A stretch of 64,000 nucleotides of DNA from Rheinheimera sp. (GTDB lineage Bacteria > Pseudomonadota > Gammaproteobacteria > Enterobacterales > Alteromonadaceae), in NCBI GenBank assembly GCA_003482455.1, contig DMYW01000053.1, positions 2,492 to 66,491 on the forward strand, given 5' to 3'. The notes beneath the pieces are model-generated. The model searched no databases and was not told the DNA's origin. It worked only from the letters and a program-made list of their open reading frames with translations. Positions 33,600 through 42,691 of the stretch are shown piece by piece. The position numbers and the translations under genes were made by a program. The stretch's first letter is position 1. The number at the start of each line of letters is the position of its first letter.

Positions 33600-34597
33600 G
33601 TCGTAAAACCGCTGTGGTGATTTGCCCTGGACGCGGCACCTATCAGAAAAATGAATTTGGCTGCTTAAAGCCGTTTTATGACACGCCGCTACTGAATCAA
33701 ATTGACCGGGTGCGGGCATCGCTTGGCCTTGAAACCGTGTCGGCGTTAGATAGTGCCGATAAATATTTACCGGCGCGACATCAGCTAGCGGTGAATAACG
33801 CGGCGCTGATTTATGCCACCGGGCTGTGCCAGTTCAACGCCATTAACCCAGATGAATACGAGGTTGTGGCGGTCACCGGCAACTCGATGGGCTGGTATAC
33901 GGCGCTCAGTTGCGCTGGTGTGTGGGACGCAGACATCGGTACAGAAATTATGTCGGCGATGGCAGAGCTGACCGCGAATTGCCCTGGCATTGGTGGTGAT
34001 ACCGGCGGTCAGTTGATTTACCCAGTGCTGAATGAGCAGTGGCAGCCGGATGCGTCGCGCCTTGCCGCCGTGGCTGAAGTACTAAAACTGCCAGGCATGT
34101 ATCGCTCGATTCAATACGGTGGTTATGCGGTGCTCGCTGGCACCACGCCGGCGGTGAAACAAGCGCTTTTGATGCTACCGCCGGTCGATGAGCGCTTCCC
34201 GATGCAGCTGGCGGGGCACAGTGCCTTTCACAGCCCGCTGATGCAAGAGGCGTCTAATCAGGCCTTGGCACGATTTGGTGCTGAGTGTTTTACCAATCCA
34301 CGGCTGCCGCTGATCGATGGCCAAGGCCATGTCTGGCCGGATTTGCCAGTGGATGCCGAGTCGCTGCGGCGGTACACCTTTCAAACTCAAGTCAGTAGCG
34401 GTTATGACTTTAAAACGGCGGTGCAAGTGGCGGTGCGTGAGTTTGCGCCGGATGCCTTATTGCTGCTAGGCCCAGGCACGGCGCTTGGTGGCGCTGTGGC
34501 GCAAAGCCTGATTGAAATTAACTGGCATGGCCTTGCTAGCAAAGCTGATTTTACGGCGCTGCAAGCCAGTGCCGAGCCGTATTTGATTCAACTCTAA
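33596..34597 (+). CDS. FabD-like acyl-carrier-protein acyltransferase of altered specificity
   Basis: This 333-residue protein has the acyltransferase nucleophile in GNSMGW (Ser97, normally GHSLGE) and the catalytic histidine in HSAFHSPLM (His212). I do not see the arginine that binds the malonyl carboxylate in FabD; the equivalent helix reads IMSAMAELTANCPGIGG. It may therefore use another acyl-CoA, or act only as a hydrolase. Its ATG overlaps the stop of the E1-fusion gene (ATGA), so the two are co-translated. GGAGA lies upstream. The biological partner acyl-carrier protein is not in this window. Confidence 0.8.
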   Translation: MSRKTAVVICPGRGTYQKNEFGCLKPFYDTPLLNQIDRVRASLGLETVSALDSADKYLPARHQLAVNNAALIYATGLCQFNAINPDEYEVVAVTGNSMGWYTALSCAGVWDADIGTEIMSAMAELTANCPGIGGDTGGQLIYPVLNEQWQPDASRLAAVAEVLKLPGMYRSIQYGGYAVLAGTTPAVKQALLMLPPVDERFPMQLAGHSAFHSPLMQEASNQALARFGAECFTNPRLPLIDGQGHVWPDLPVDAESLRRYTFQTQVSSGYDFKTAVQVAVREFAPDALLLLGPGTALGGAVAQSLIEINWHGLASKADFTALQASAEPYLIQL

Positions 34598-34783
34598 GAC
34601 GGTCCATTCGCCCAACATCCAGCGTCTTTGCCGGCGCTGTGTTGGGGATTGGTGCTGTCGATGTCTGCTGGGCGGTTGGTGGGAATTTGGCATCACCGAT
34701 CGTTTGCTACGAAAGCGTCCTTTTTACCTTGGACTTGGCAGCAAACACGGGTCACACGGCAAAAAGCGGCGGCGATGGATGAT

Positions 34784-35230
34784 TCAAGGGCTGCGTTGGA
34801 AACCTTGCTCCGTTAATACCCCAAGTACCCGCACTTGTGGCGTCACTTCAGTAAGCGGTACATAACCGAGGGCGTCTGGGTCACTCGCCACTTGTTGCAG
34901 CACTTCGCTGGATTCCATGTATTGCAGCGCATCGGCGTTGCCGGTAAACAACAAGCGCGACCAATAGGATTGGTATTGTGCCGCTGTTAGATCCAACAAT
35001 CGTTGGCAAACCAGCATATGCGCATCCGAGCGAGGTGGTAAATGATACAAATGAATTTTCTGGCCTTTACCAAAGAATTTCTGTTTATTCAGTAAGATAT
35101 GTTGTAACTGCTCTTGGCTTAATACCACAGGGTTGCTTTTGTGCACCACCAAAGCCAATTCAAGGGCAAGCGCAGGGCGGGCCAGCAGCAGCGCTAGCAA
35201 GGCGATCCAAGCATATAGCGTTGTCGACAC
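34784..35230 (-). CDS. Small periplasmic phosphate-binding-like (PBP) protein, second copy
   Basis: A GTG at 35230 or a TTG at 35245 are both possible starts; I chose GTG because it leaves the shortest sensible signal peptide (TTLYAWIALLALLLARPALA). The mature part LELALVVHKSNPVVLSQEQL, YQSYWSRLLFTGNADALQYM and LGYVPLTEVTPQVRVLG is similar to the first PBP protein at 25101-25517. It is the last gene of an operon with the porin-like and kinase genes. It overlaps the porin start or stop region closely, so translation is coupled. Its ligand is unknown. Confidence 0.78.
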   Translation of the reverse strand: MSTTLYAWIALLALLLARPALALELALVVHKSNPVVLSQEQLQHILLNKQKFFGKGQKIHLYHLPPRSDAHMLVCQRLLDLTAAQYQSYWSRLLFTGNADALQYMESSEVLQQVASDPDALGYVPLTEVTPQVRVLGVLTEQGFQRSP

Positions 35231-35234
35231 CTTG

Positions 35235-36455
35235 TTAGAACACAAAATCCACCCCCAACGAAAAACCGTGCGCGGCTTGTGAACTGCCATCCGTCACAAA
35301 CACCACATCGCCAAGCATGTAGTCTGCTTTCAGCGCCATGCTAGGGGCTAAGTCGTAGCGCGCTGATAACACGTTCAAACGCAGCATGCGTTGATTAAGT
35401 GATTTAACCATCAACGGCAGCAGCGGGTAGAACTGCGGTGGAGTGCCTTCGCGCAACACCTCGCTGGCGGCAAGTGGATGTTTGCTGATTTGTTCGTGGT
35501 GTAATGTCAGCACCAGATCGTCAAAGCGTCGTGAGGCAGCGGCAAACCACGCAGACGTTTGCCCATCAATGGCACCATCAATGCCATAGCGGGTGCGTTC
35601 GACTTCAAAGTGCCAATCGCCGGGATGATAACGAAGGCCATAGAACCAATAGTTGCCGCCATTGGTAAAACTAGTATCGGCAAAAAAATCGGCGATTTGT
35701 GACGGGCTGCCACCAAGTTGCTGCAGCGTTGGCGTCAAACTGGCAATAAAGCGCTGATCCAAGCTTTGTAAGTCGACGTCGGTTTTCATCAAGCCTGCCA
35801 CGAGGTTGACTTTTTGCGTATCCAAATTGAACTTCAGTGCGCGAATGTCCCGCAGGTGGCTCGGAATACCGGAACCGCCAGCCGCGCTTTTAAACAACAA
35901 ACCGTCGAAATTGCTCCACTGCGCCTGCGTTTTTAAGGTAGCCCAGCTCCAGTTTTGTTGGTGTTCCAGCGAAATACCTTCGCCGGTTTCGAAATCAAAC
36001 CGCCAATACACCGACTTGGGGAGTCGCGAGTAATTATGGGAAAAGCCGATGTATTGGGTATCGCTTTGCGCAAATAGCGGGATATCTAAACGCCCAGCTT
36101 TGAGCTGCCAAGCGTCATTCAGTTGCCAGCGTAAGAACAGCAGTTTGGTTTCTGGTTTAAAGTCACGATTGCCGCGAGCTTGCCACTGCGCCACCAGCTG
36201 CATGTCGTCGCTGATATCGTGTTGCATTTGCACGCCGAACAAGGTTTCTTCACTAAAACTGAGTTCGCTGGTGCCGCGGTAGAATTCTGGGATCTCGGCA
36301 TCTTGCCCTTGCATGGAAAATTGGCCCATGCGCACTGAACCGTAGCCGTGCCAATCCATGGCATAACTCGGTGCTGCGAAACAGCAGGCCAGTAAGCCAA
36401 GACACAGCCCCTTAAGGTATTTAGTCGGGTTTTTGCCGCGGAATATGGATAACAA
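35235..36455 (-). CDS. Outer-membrane porin-like protein, second copy
   Basis: I place the start at a TTG (36455) with AGGGGG upstream; no ATG lies before the signal peptide TKYLKGLCLGLLACCFAAPSYA. The mature protein begins MDWHGYGSVRMGQFSMQGQD and ends FSLGVDFVF, the same ending style as the first porin, with a terminal Phe. Strands alternate polar and apolar residues through the length. Its start overlaps the kinase end by 35 bases, and its stop overlaps the binding-protein start region, giving a tightly packed three-gene operon. Function is inferred as channel or anchor for the binding protein. Confidence 0.78.
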   Translation of the reverse strand: MLSIFRGKNPTKYLKGLCLGLLACCFAAPSYAMDWHGYGSVRMGQFSMQGQDAEIPEFYRGTSELSFSEETLFGVQMQHDISDDMQLVAQWQARGNRDFKPETKLLFLRWQLNDAWQLKAGRLDIPLFAQSDTQYIGFSHNYSRLPKSVYWRFDFETGEGISLEHQQNWSWATLKTQAQWSNFDGLLFKSAAGGSGIPSHLRDIRALKFNLDTQKVNLVAGLMKTDVDLQSLDQRFIASLTPTLQQLGGSPSQIADFFADTSFTNGGNYWFYGLRYHPGDWHFEVERTRYGIDGAIDGQTSAWFAAASRRFDDLVLTLHHEQISKHPLAASEVLREGTPPQFYPLLPLMVKSLNQRMLRLNVLSARYDLAPSMALKADYMLGDVVFVTDGSSQAAHGFSLGVDFVF

Positions 36456-38007
36456 AACTAGCCCCCTGTTGCGGTGCGCTAAACAGCTCGATCTGCCCTT
36501 GCAAGTTGCTGCGCACGATCCGATGGACAATCGACAAGCCAAGACCATTCGAGCCTTGGCCCATCCGTGTGGTGTAAAAGGGATCAAACACTTGTTTTTG
36601 CGCGTCAAAAGCAATACCAGCGCCAAAGTCCATACAACTTAAATGGATGTGAGTGTCGTCTTGCCACAAGCGGATGATAATTTGTCCTTCGGTCCCTTCA
36701 GCATAGGCGTGCAATCGCACATTACTACACAGACCACTGAGCAGCTGGTGAAATAAACCCGGCACCGCCTTGATGTGAATATCCGGTTGCACGGCGGTTT
36801 GCCACTGTAAGCCAACGTATTGCTGGTCGAGTTGATAAGCAATCAGTAGTTCATTGACGAATTCTGACAAGTTGAACCAACGCACCGATTCATCGGTTTG
36901 TTCTTTGGCGAGTAACTTAAAGTTCGAAATTAAATGCGCGGCTTTACCGGCGTTGTTATGCACGAGCTCGGTGGCTTGCAGCAGTTGTTGCAGTTGCTGC
37001 TGGAAACCTGACTTGGTCAAGGTGCCTTGTTGCATGTGCTGATGCAGTTGCTGCAATTCACTTTCCAAGCAGGTGACGCTGGTGATGATGATGCCAAGTG
37101 GCGTGTTCACTTCGTGCGCCACCCCTGCCACCAGGGCCGCAAGCGAGGCTTGTTTTTCGGATTGTAATAAGGCGTCTTGTGCTTGGCGCAGTTCACGCAT
37201 GGCTTGTTCGGTTTGTTCTTTGGCGTGTTGCAATGACGCGTTGGTGTCGCGAATGGTTTGAATGTCGCCGGCTAACCGCGCTGATAAGCCGACGATACTT
37301 AGCGCAACTTCTTCGAATTCATCCTGCAGGCCAGTTAACGGGTTGGCGACTATGCCGGTTCGATCTGAAATCGCCGCACTTAGCGACACACTGAGTTTTT
37401 TCAAAGGCTGCAGCACAATGCGGTTAAAAGCCACATACAAACCTCCCGCCAGCAGCGACAACAGAATCAACAACTCCAGAAATTGTCGAGCTAATGCATC
37501 TAGCAGTAGCTGTTCGATATAACTCTGATTTTCCTGCAACATCAGAGTGCCAACCTCATTGCTTTGTTGACCTAAGGTCAAGGAGATGGCTTCGGTATAA
37601 GGCCCTGTGTTGGATAAAAAGGAACGCAGCAACCAAGATTGTGGCTGCATCGGCGTCGCATCAAGCAGCAGTTTTGGACCCGAATTGGCTTGCACAAAAA
37701 TTTGCCGAATCGCCGGGTCGTTTTGATAAGGCGCCAGCAGCAGTTGCAGCGATTCCGGGTTGTAGTTCCACACGTCAATGGCAATCGCCCGCGCCATAGT
37801 CACTTTGAGGCTGTTTAGATGCTGCCGATGTTGCGCCAACAGCTGCTCCGAAGTGCTCCAGACATAATAACTCGACATCAGCAACTGACAGCTAATGACG
37901 ATGGCTGCGAGGATCAGCATCAATTTGGCGGACAAACGTAGTGCCATTGAAATCCAACAAGTTTTTGCGTATTTGACTAGCTTAGCCAGCTTTGTTGGCT
38001 TTGCCAT
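36421..38007 (-). CDS. Membrane sensor histidine kinase of the porin/binding-protein module
   Basis: This kinase of up to 528 residues has helices at about 21-45 and 178-197 around a sensor region of about 130 residues, then HAMP and a coiled coil. The phosphoacceptor segment GVAHEVNTPLGII has His298 (HPK4-type, HEVNTP). The ATPase part has CMDFGAGI, FDPFYTTR and GLGLSIVHR; the N-box reads SNVRLHAY, which is unusual. No response regulator gene is adjacent, but a porin and a periplasmic binding protein follow in the same operon. An internal ATG (37947) is an alternative start. Confidence 0.85.
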   Translation of the reverse strand: MAKPTKLAKLVKYAKTCWISMALRLSAKLMLILAAIVISCQLLMSSYYVWSTSEQLLAQHRQHLNSLKVTMARAIAIDVWNYNPESLQLLLAPYQNDPAIRQIFVQANSGPKLLLDATPMQPQSWLLRSFLSNTGPYTEAISLTLGQQSNEVGTLMLQENQSYIEQLLLDALARQFLELLILLSLLAGGLYVAFNRIVLQPLKKLSVSLSAAISDRTGIVANPLTGLQDEFEEVALSIVGLSARLAGDIQTIRDTNASLQHAKEQTEQAMRELRQAQDALLQSEKQASLAALVAGVAHEVNTPLGIIITSVTCLESELQQLHQHMQQGTLTKSGFQQQLQQLLQATELVHNNAGKAAHLISNFKLLAKEQTDESVRWFNLSEFVNELLIAYQLDQQYVGLQWQTAVQPDIHIKAVPGLFHQLLSGLCSNVRLHAYAEGTEGQIIIRLWQDDTHIHLSCMDFGAGIAFDAQKQVFDPFYTTRMGQGSNGLGLSIVHRIVRSNLQGQIELFSAPQQGASFVIHIPRQKPD

Positions 38008-38072
38008 GGTGGATGCAAGTTGGTAAAGAAAAATCAGTAAGATAGATTAAATGACGTCGATTATGCAGAGAT

Positions 38073-38104
38073 AAAAAAGCCACAGGCGATGCTGTGGCTT
38101 TTTC
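38073..38104 (-). terminator. Terminator of the sodium/solute symporter gene
   Basis: AGCCACAG and CTGTGGCT with A-run and T-run on the two sides form a strong hairpin after the stop of the gene at 38126-39592. The T-run is on the minus strand reading. Confidence 0.9.
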
Positions 38105-38125
38105 GTCAACCGCTAAAGGTTTTGC

Positions 38126-39592
38126 TTAATTCAGCGATTCGTGCGCGTGTTCACCGCGATGCAGTTGATCATGGATGTCGTGGTTATGCTCGATATATTG
38201 CGGCATCAACGAACCGATGATCATGCCAAAGAAGCTGGCAATCAAACCGGCAAACTGCGCTGGGACAAACGGATCTTCAGGACCTAACCAAATCACGCCT
38301 TGCCACACCGCCACACCGGCGAAAATCGACAGCAGTGCACCTTGGTTGGTCGCACGGCGCCAATACACGCCAAACGCCAGCGGGATAAAGGCGCTCACCA
38401 AGGTGATTTGATACGCACTTTCGACCATGCCAAAGATGGTAGCTTCGGTGTTCAGTGCGTACACCATCACGAAACAGGTAAACACCAAAGTGACAATACG
38501 CATCGTCAACAGGGTTTGTTTGTCGGTCATTGGTGGCAGCATTGGCTTGAGAATGTTCTCGGCAAAGGACACAGATGGCGCCAACAAGGTGGCAGAGGCA
38601 CAGCCTTTGATGGCGGACAACAAGGCACCAAAGAACAGCACTTGCGCAATAAATGGCATATGTTGCATCACAAACTGCGGCAGGATCAGCTGGCTGTCTT
38701 CCGCCATCAGTTGTTTCACCATATCCGGTGCGATGATGGTGGCGGCATAGCCGATAAACAGTGGTACAAAAGCGAACATAAAGTACAAGGAACCACCCAG
38801 CACCGAGCCCCACACTGCGATTTTTTCAGATTTTGCTGATTGCACGCGCTGGAACACGTCTTGTTGCGGCATGGAACCTAGCATCATGGTACAGGCCGCT
38901 GCCGTGAAGGCGATCAGCTCTTTTAAGTCCATACTTGGCCAGAATTCGAATTTGCCCGCAGCGGCGGCGTGGTCGATGACAGTGCCGACACCGCCGGCCA
39001 TTTGCGATACTTCACCGCCGATGTACAACAAGCCCAACACGATCACAATCATCTGTACCAAGTCAGTGATAGCAATGGCCCACATTCCGCCAAAGAAGGT
39101 GTAGATTAGGATGGTGACAGAACCAATCCACATGCCCATTTCTTGGCTGATGGCACCTTGCGACACCACGTTAAACACCAAGCCCAGCGCGGTGATTTGC
39201 GCACCGACCCAGCCTAAGTACGACACCACAATCGCCAGCGAAGTTAACACTTCAACTTTGCGGCCGTAGCGGCGTTTGTAGAAGTCACCAATGGTCAGCA
39301 GTTTCATTCGATACAGCGGTGCTGCGAAGAATAAACCGACCAAAATTAGACATAAAGCAGAGCCAAACGGGTCTGCAACAATTGATTGCAGATTACCGTC
39401 GATAAAGGTTGCCGGGATCCCAAGGACGGCTTCAGAGCCGAACCAAGTTGCAAACACAGTTGCGGTGACCATATAAAATGGCAAATGACGGCCGGCGACT
39501 GCGAAGTCTGCGGTATTTTTTACCCGCAGGGCAGCCCATAAACCGATCGCAACTGAGATGACCCAATAGGCGATAACAAACCAAAGTAACAT
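38126..39592 (-). CDS. Sodium/solute symporter (SSS) family transporter
   Basis: This 488-residue membrane protein should have about 13 helices. Family features are VAGRHLPFYMVTATVFATWF after helix 1, GGMWAIAITDLVQMIVIVLG and the middle of the fold. It would take up an organic solute with sodium. The solute cannot be told. The C-terminal tail is His-rich (EHNHDIHDQLHRGEHAHESLN) and cytoplasmic. It has its own strong terminator and a long upstream region, suggesting single-gene transcription. Confidence 0.85.
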   Translation of the reverse strand: MLLWFVIAYWVISVAIGLWAALRVKNTADFAVAGRHLPFYMVTATVFATWFGSEAVLGIPATFIDGNLQSIVADPFGSALCLILVGLFFAAPLYRMKLLTIGDFYKRRYGRKVEVLTSLAIVVSYLGWVGAQITALGLVFNVVSQGAISQEMGMWIGSVTILIYTFFGGMWAIAITDLVQMIVIVLGLLYIGGEVSQMAGGVGTVIDHAAAAGKFEFWPSMDLKELIAFTAAACTMMLGSMPQQDVFQRVQSAKSEKIAVWGSVLGGSLYFMFAFVPLFIGYAATIIAPDMVKQLMAEDSQLILPQFVMQHMPFIAQVLFFGALLSAIKGCASATLLAPSVSFAENILKPMLPPMTDKQTLLTMRIVTLVFTCFVMVYALNTEATIFGMVESAYQITLVSAFIPLAFGVYWRRATNQGALLSIFAGVAVWQGVIWLGPEDPFVPAQFAGLIASFFGMIIGSLMPQYIEHNHDIHDQLHRGEHAHESLN

Positions 39593-40144
39593 GATGGCGC
39601 GATGTCCTTCTGTGTCAGGTTGATTGAAAACGTCTTTCCGGAAAGGCAGCTGATGGGCTGCAATTCAGGGTCAATTACACGTCGTGTACAGGTTAAAAAA
39701 CAGCCTGCCTGTTGCAAACCCGGCCGCACAAAAGATGTGCGATTTTCAGGGGTAACAGGTATTGTAAGGTCGTGTTTGTTCTGCGGCAAAGCAATTTGCT
39801 ACAAATTGCAAAAAAAAATGAAAAACCCGAATGACTGTACGGTTTTATCCAAAGAAGAATGCAAAACAAAAAACCGTAAAATATTGAATTAAAAGAAATA
39901 AAATGTGATTAGTGGTTCAGCGTCAGGCTAGCGTGAAACTATTTCACCAGTGAGATGATTTGACCATTTTTCTTCGCTTTTTGCTGCGAAAAGCAAAATG
40001 GCGGATCCGCTGACACGCCAATGCCAAACTTTGCGAAAACCACCCCGACTCTGTACCAAAGTGTTGTGGCGAAAAAATCGCCATTGCGCGCAAGCTCTAT
40101 CACCGCAGTTCCAGCGGTTTATTCTGAAAATAAAGGAGCTTTTG
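39593..40144. other. Long intergenic region with several inverted repeats
   Basis: No gene is supported in these 552 bases. They hold a CTTTCCGGAAAG palindrome (39634-39645), a 9-bp inverted repeat TACGGTTTT / AAAACCGTA in an A-rich stretch (39838-39878) and GTGAAA-CTA-TTTCAC (39933-39947). The AT content is clearly higher at 39780-39900. It probably holds both divergent promoters, for the symporter and the lipase. Confidence 0.6.
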
Positions 40145-40852
40145 ATGCAACCCAAGTTCATGCAACGACTACTGAGCTGCTGCTGCGTCGCACTGATGTT
40201 ATGCAGTGGCGTCAGCATGGCGGCCTGCCTCGACAACGTGGTGCTGGTCCACGGCAACAGTGCCACGCCCAGTAGCTGGAATAACACCTACAACTACCTG
40301 CTGAGCCAAGGCTACAGCGCCAGTCAGATATATCGACCGGCCTGGGGCTCGACTAGCTGCGCGGCTTGCAATGACCACAACGGCAGTGAAGAAACTCCGG
40401 TGCGCACTGCGCTGAGTCAAGCGCTTTCAACGTCGTGTACCGGCAAAATTGATGTGATTGGTCATTCGATGGGCGCCACATTGGCGGCACAACAAATCAG
40501 CAAGCTGGGGATCAGTAATAAAGTCGATAGTTTTGTTGGCGTGGCGGGGGCGTTTCGGGGCTTGTACAGCTGCGGTATTTATCCAGCGAATGTGTTGACC
40601 TCGACCTGCGGCGTCTATGGTTTGGCGGTGGCCAGTCCATTTCTCGATGGCTTGTATGGCCAACGCTTTGGCCAGCGGGTTTATTCCATCAAGAGCTACA
40701 GCGACCAAATCGTCTGCTCGACTGGTACTTGTTTAGTGTACGGCGTGCACTCCAGCAGTATCTGGCAAGAAAACGCGTCTTACACCTTTGTGCTGGGGCA
40801 CTTTGGACTGCAAACCGACACCTATACCACGCAATATCAGTTGATTAAATAA
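40145..40852 (+). CDS. Secreted lipase or esterase (LipA/EstA-like alpha/beta hydrolase)
   Basis: From the ATG at 40145, with AAAGGAG upstream, this gives 235 residues with a signal peptide (QRLLSCCCVALMLCSGVSMA). The mature part starts CLDNVVLVHGNSATPSSW, with the oxyanion-loop HGN, and has the nucleophile in GHSMGA (Ser108). Several cysteine pairs (SCAACN, SCGIYP, TSTCG, VCSTGTC) point to disulfides. This matches the class 2 bacterial lipases. It probably hydrolyses short or medium chain esters outside the cell. Confidence 0.88.
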   Translation: MQPKFMQRLLSCCCVALMLCSGVSMAACLDNVVLVHGNSATPSSWNNTYNYLLSQGYSASQIYRPAWGSTSCAACNDHNGSEETPVRTALSQALSTSCTGKIDVIGHSMGATLAAQQISKLGISNKVDSFVGVAGAFRGLYSCGIYPANVLTSTCGVYGLAVASPFLDGLYGQRFGQRVYSIKSYSDQIVCSTGTCLVYGVHSSSIWQENASYTFVLGHFGLQTDTYTTQYQLIK

Positions 40853-40891
40853 CCTGGGTAGTGCTTAGGTGCACAAAAAGTGCTGACTAAA

Positions 40892-40913
40892 AAGGAGGGC
40901 CTGCGCCCTCCTT
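40892..40913 (-). terminator. Terminator of the AbgT-family transporter gene
   Basis: AAGGAGGGC / GCCCTCCTT closes a 4-base loop (CTGC) and is followed on the minus strand by a run of five T. It lies just after the stop of the AbgT gene. Confidence 0.85.
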
Positions 40914-40931
40914 GTGGGGAAAGCGCGCCAG

Positions 40932-42491
40932 TTAGCCTGCGACAGGGAACAGGTACGAAGCTCCGATGCCAAGTGGTAACCCGAGCGCCCAATAGCCGAG
41001 TAAAAACAGCGTCCACAGCACCAAAAAACTCACCGAAAACGGCAGCATCAACGCAATCAAGGTGCCGATGCCAGTCGATTTGACATACTTTTGACAAAAC
41101 ACCACGATCAGCGGGAAATACGGCATCAACGGCGTGATGATATTGGTGGACGAATCACCAACGCGGTAGGCTGCTTGGGTTAAATCCGGTGATACGCCCA
41201 GTTCCATCAGCATGGGCACCATAATGGCACCAATGAGCGCCCATTTAGCGGATGCCGAGCCGACCAATAGATTCACGGTGGCGGTTAAAAACACGATACC
41301 CACCAGCGTGACCCCCAACGGCAATGCCAATTCTTTTAGGGCCATAGCTCCTTTGATGGCCAGCAAAGCTCCCAAATTGGACTGACCAAAGGCATAGATA
41401 AACTGGGCGCAGAAAAACGCCATCACGATGTAATAGCCCATACCACTCATCGCTTTGCTCATGCCTTGGATCACATCTTTGTGGGTTTTCACTGTGCCTG
41501 CGGTGTAGCCGTACACCACACCCGGAATTAAAAAGCCGACAAAAATCAGTCCCACGATCGATTGCATTAACGGAGCGCTGGCGGACGTCAAGGCACCATC
41601 AGTGCCGCGCCAGGGCGAATCGCTACCCATACTGCTGGCAATCAGCAATGCGCCTGACAGCACAATCGACAGAGTGGCAAAGCGCAAACCGCGGCGTTCG
41701 GTTGCGGTCAATGCATCCATACTGGGCAGCTGCGCGGGGTCGCCGTCGACTGGGGTGTGCCGTAACCGCGGCTCGATCACTTTGTCTGTTAAAAACCAGC
41801 CGACCAAGATGATTAGTAAGGCCGATGCGCTGGTAAAAAAGAAATTATTCAACGGGTTAATCACTAACTCAGCAGCACTTGGGTGCGACGATAAGCGCGC
41901 TGACGCTTGCGTTAAACCGGCCAGCATAGGGTCTAGGCTGGATGGCACCAATAGGCTGGCCGAAAAGCCACCGGACACGCCGGCAAACGCCGCGGCGATC
42001 CCGGCCAGTGGATGACGTCCCGCGGCATAAAAAATCACTGCACCCAGCGGGATCACCAGCACATAGCCAGCATCAACCGCGACGTGGCTTAAAATGCCGA
42101 CGGCGATCAGCACCGGTGTTAACAACATTTTTGGGGTGATATTTAAAATCGAGCGCAAACCGGCGTTGATAAAACCTGTGTGCTCAGCGACGCCTAGACC
42201 TAGCATCGCCACCAACACCACGCCCAGCGGCGGGAAGTTCACAAAGGTGGCGACCAGCTTGCTGAGAAACCCAGTCAAGGCCGAGCCATCCAGTAAATTG
42301 ACGATTTGAATAGGTTGGTTGGTGCGCGGGTCGATCTCGGTAAACTGTACACCACTGAGCCACCACGACAGTAACCAGACCGCGAGCATAAATAAGGCAA
42401 ACAAGATGGCCGGATCCGGCAAGCGGTTGCCGGCGCGCTCGATGGCATTGAGGCTGCGCTGCAGCCAATTCAAAGACGTTGTGTTTGACAT
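40932..42491 (-). CDS. AbgT/MtrF-family transporter
   Basis: This 519-residue membrane protein begins NWLQRSLNAIERAGNRLPDPAILF and has VAVDAGYVLVIPLGAVIFYAAGRHPLAGI, FSASLLVPSSLDPMLAGLTQ and YRVGDSSTNIITPLMPYFP, all typical of the AbgT family. E. coli AbgT takes up p-aminobenzoyl-glutamate; other members export sulfonamide-type drugs. The substrate here is unknown. GAGGAG precedes the ATG. It is transcribed alone. Confidence 0.92.
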   Translation of the reverse strand: MSNTTSLNWLQRSLNAIERAGNRLPDPAILFALFMLAVWLLSWWLSGVQFTEIDPRTNQPIQIVNLLDGSALTGFLSKLVATFVNFPPLGVVLVAMLGLGVAEHTGFINAGLRSILNITPKMLLTPVLIAVGILSHVAVDAGYVLVIPLGAVIFYAAGRHPLAGIAAAFAGVSGGFSASLLVPSSLDPMLAGLTQASARLSSHPSAAELVINPLNNFFFTSASALLIILVGWFLTDKVIEPRLRHTPVDGDPAQLPSMDALTATERRGLRFATLSIVLSGALLIASSMGSDSPWRGTDGALTSASAPLMQSIVGLIFVGFLIPGVVYGYTAGTVKTHKDVIQGMSKAMSGMGYYIVMAFFCAQFIYAFGQSNLGALLAIKGAMALKELALPLGVTLVGIVFLTATVNLLVGSASAKWALIGAIMVPMLMELGVSPDLTQAAYRVGDSSTNIITPLMPYFPLIVVFCQKYVKSTGIGTLIALMLPFSVSFLVLWTLFLLGYWALGLPLGIGASYLFPVAG

Positions 42492-42691
42492 GCAAACTCC
42501 TCATTTTAAAACGCCTCTGTTATATAAATGGATGATTAGAAAGAGCAATCAGGAAAAGTCTGACAAGTATTCAGCTTTGACCTGATGCGGTAGTTGCCAG
42601 CAGAATAGGCTAGGATGAACGAAACGCCGGCTTTTCGCGGCGAGTGATCTGCGCCATGGGAAGGACCCTGTGCACTCTCAAAGGATGATTT

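Noticed and set aside
36456..36626. N-terminal extension of the second porin
   Set aside because: It lies in the kinase gene in another frame and would put 57 odd residues before a good signal peptide.
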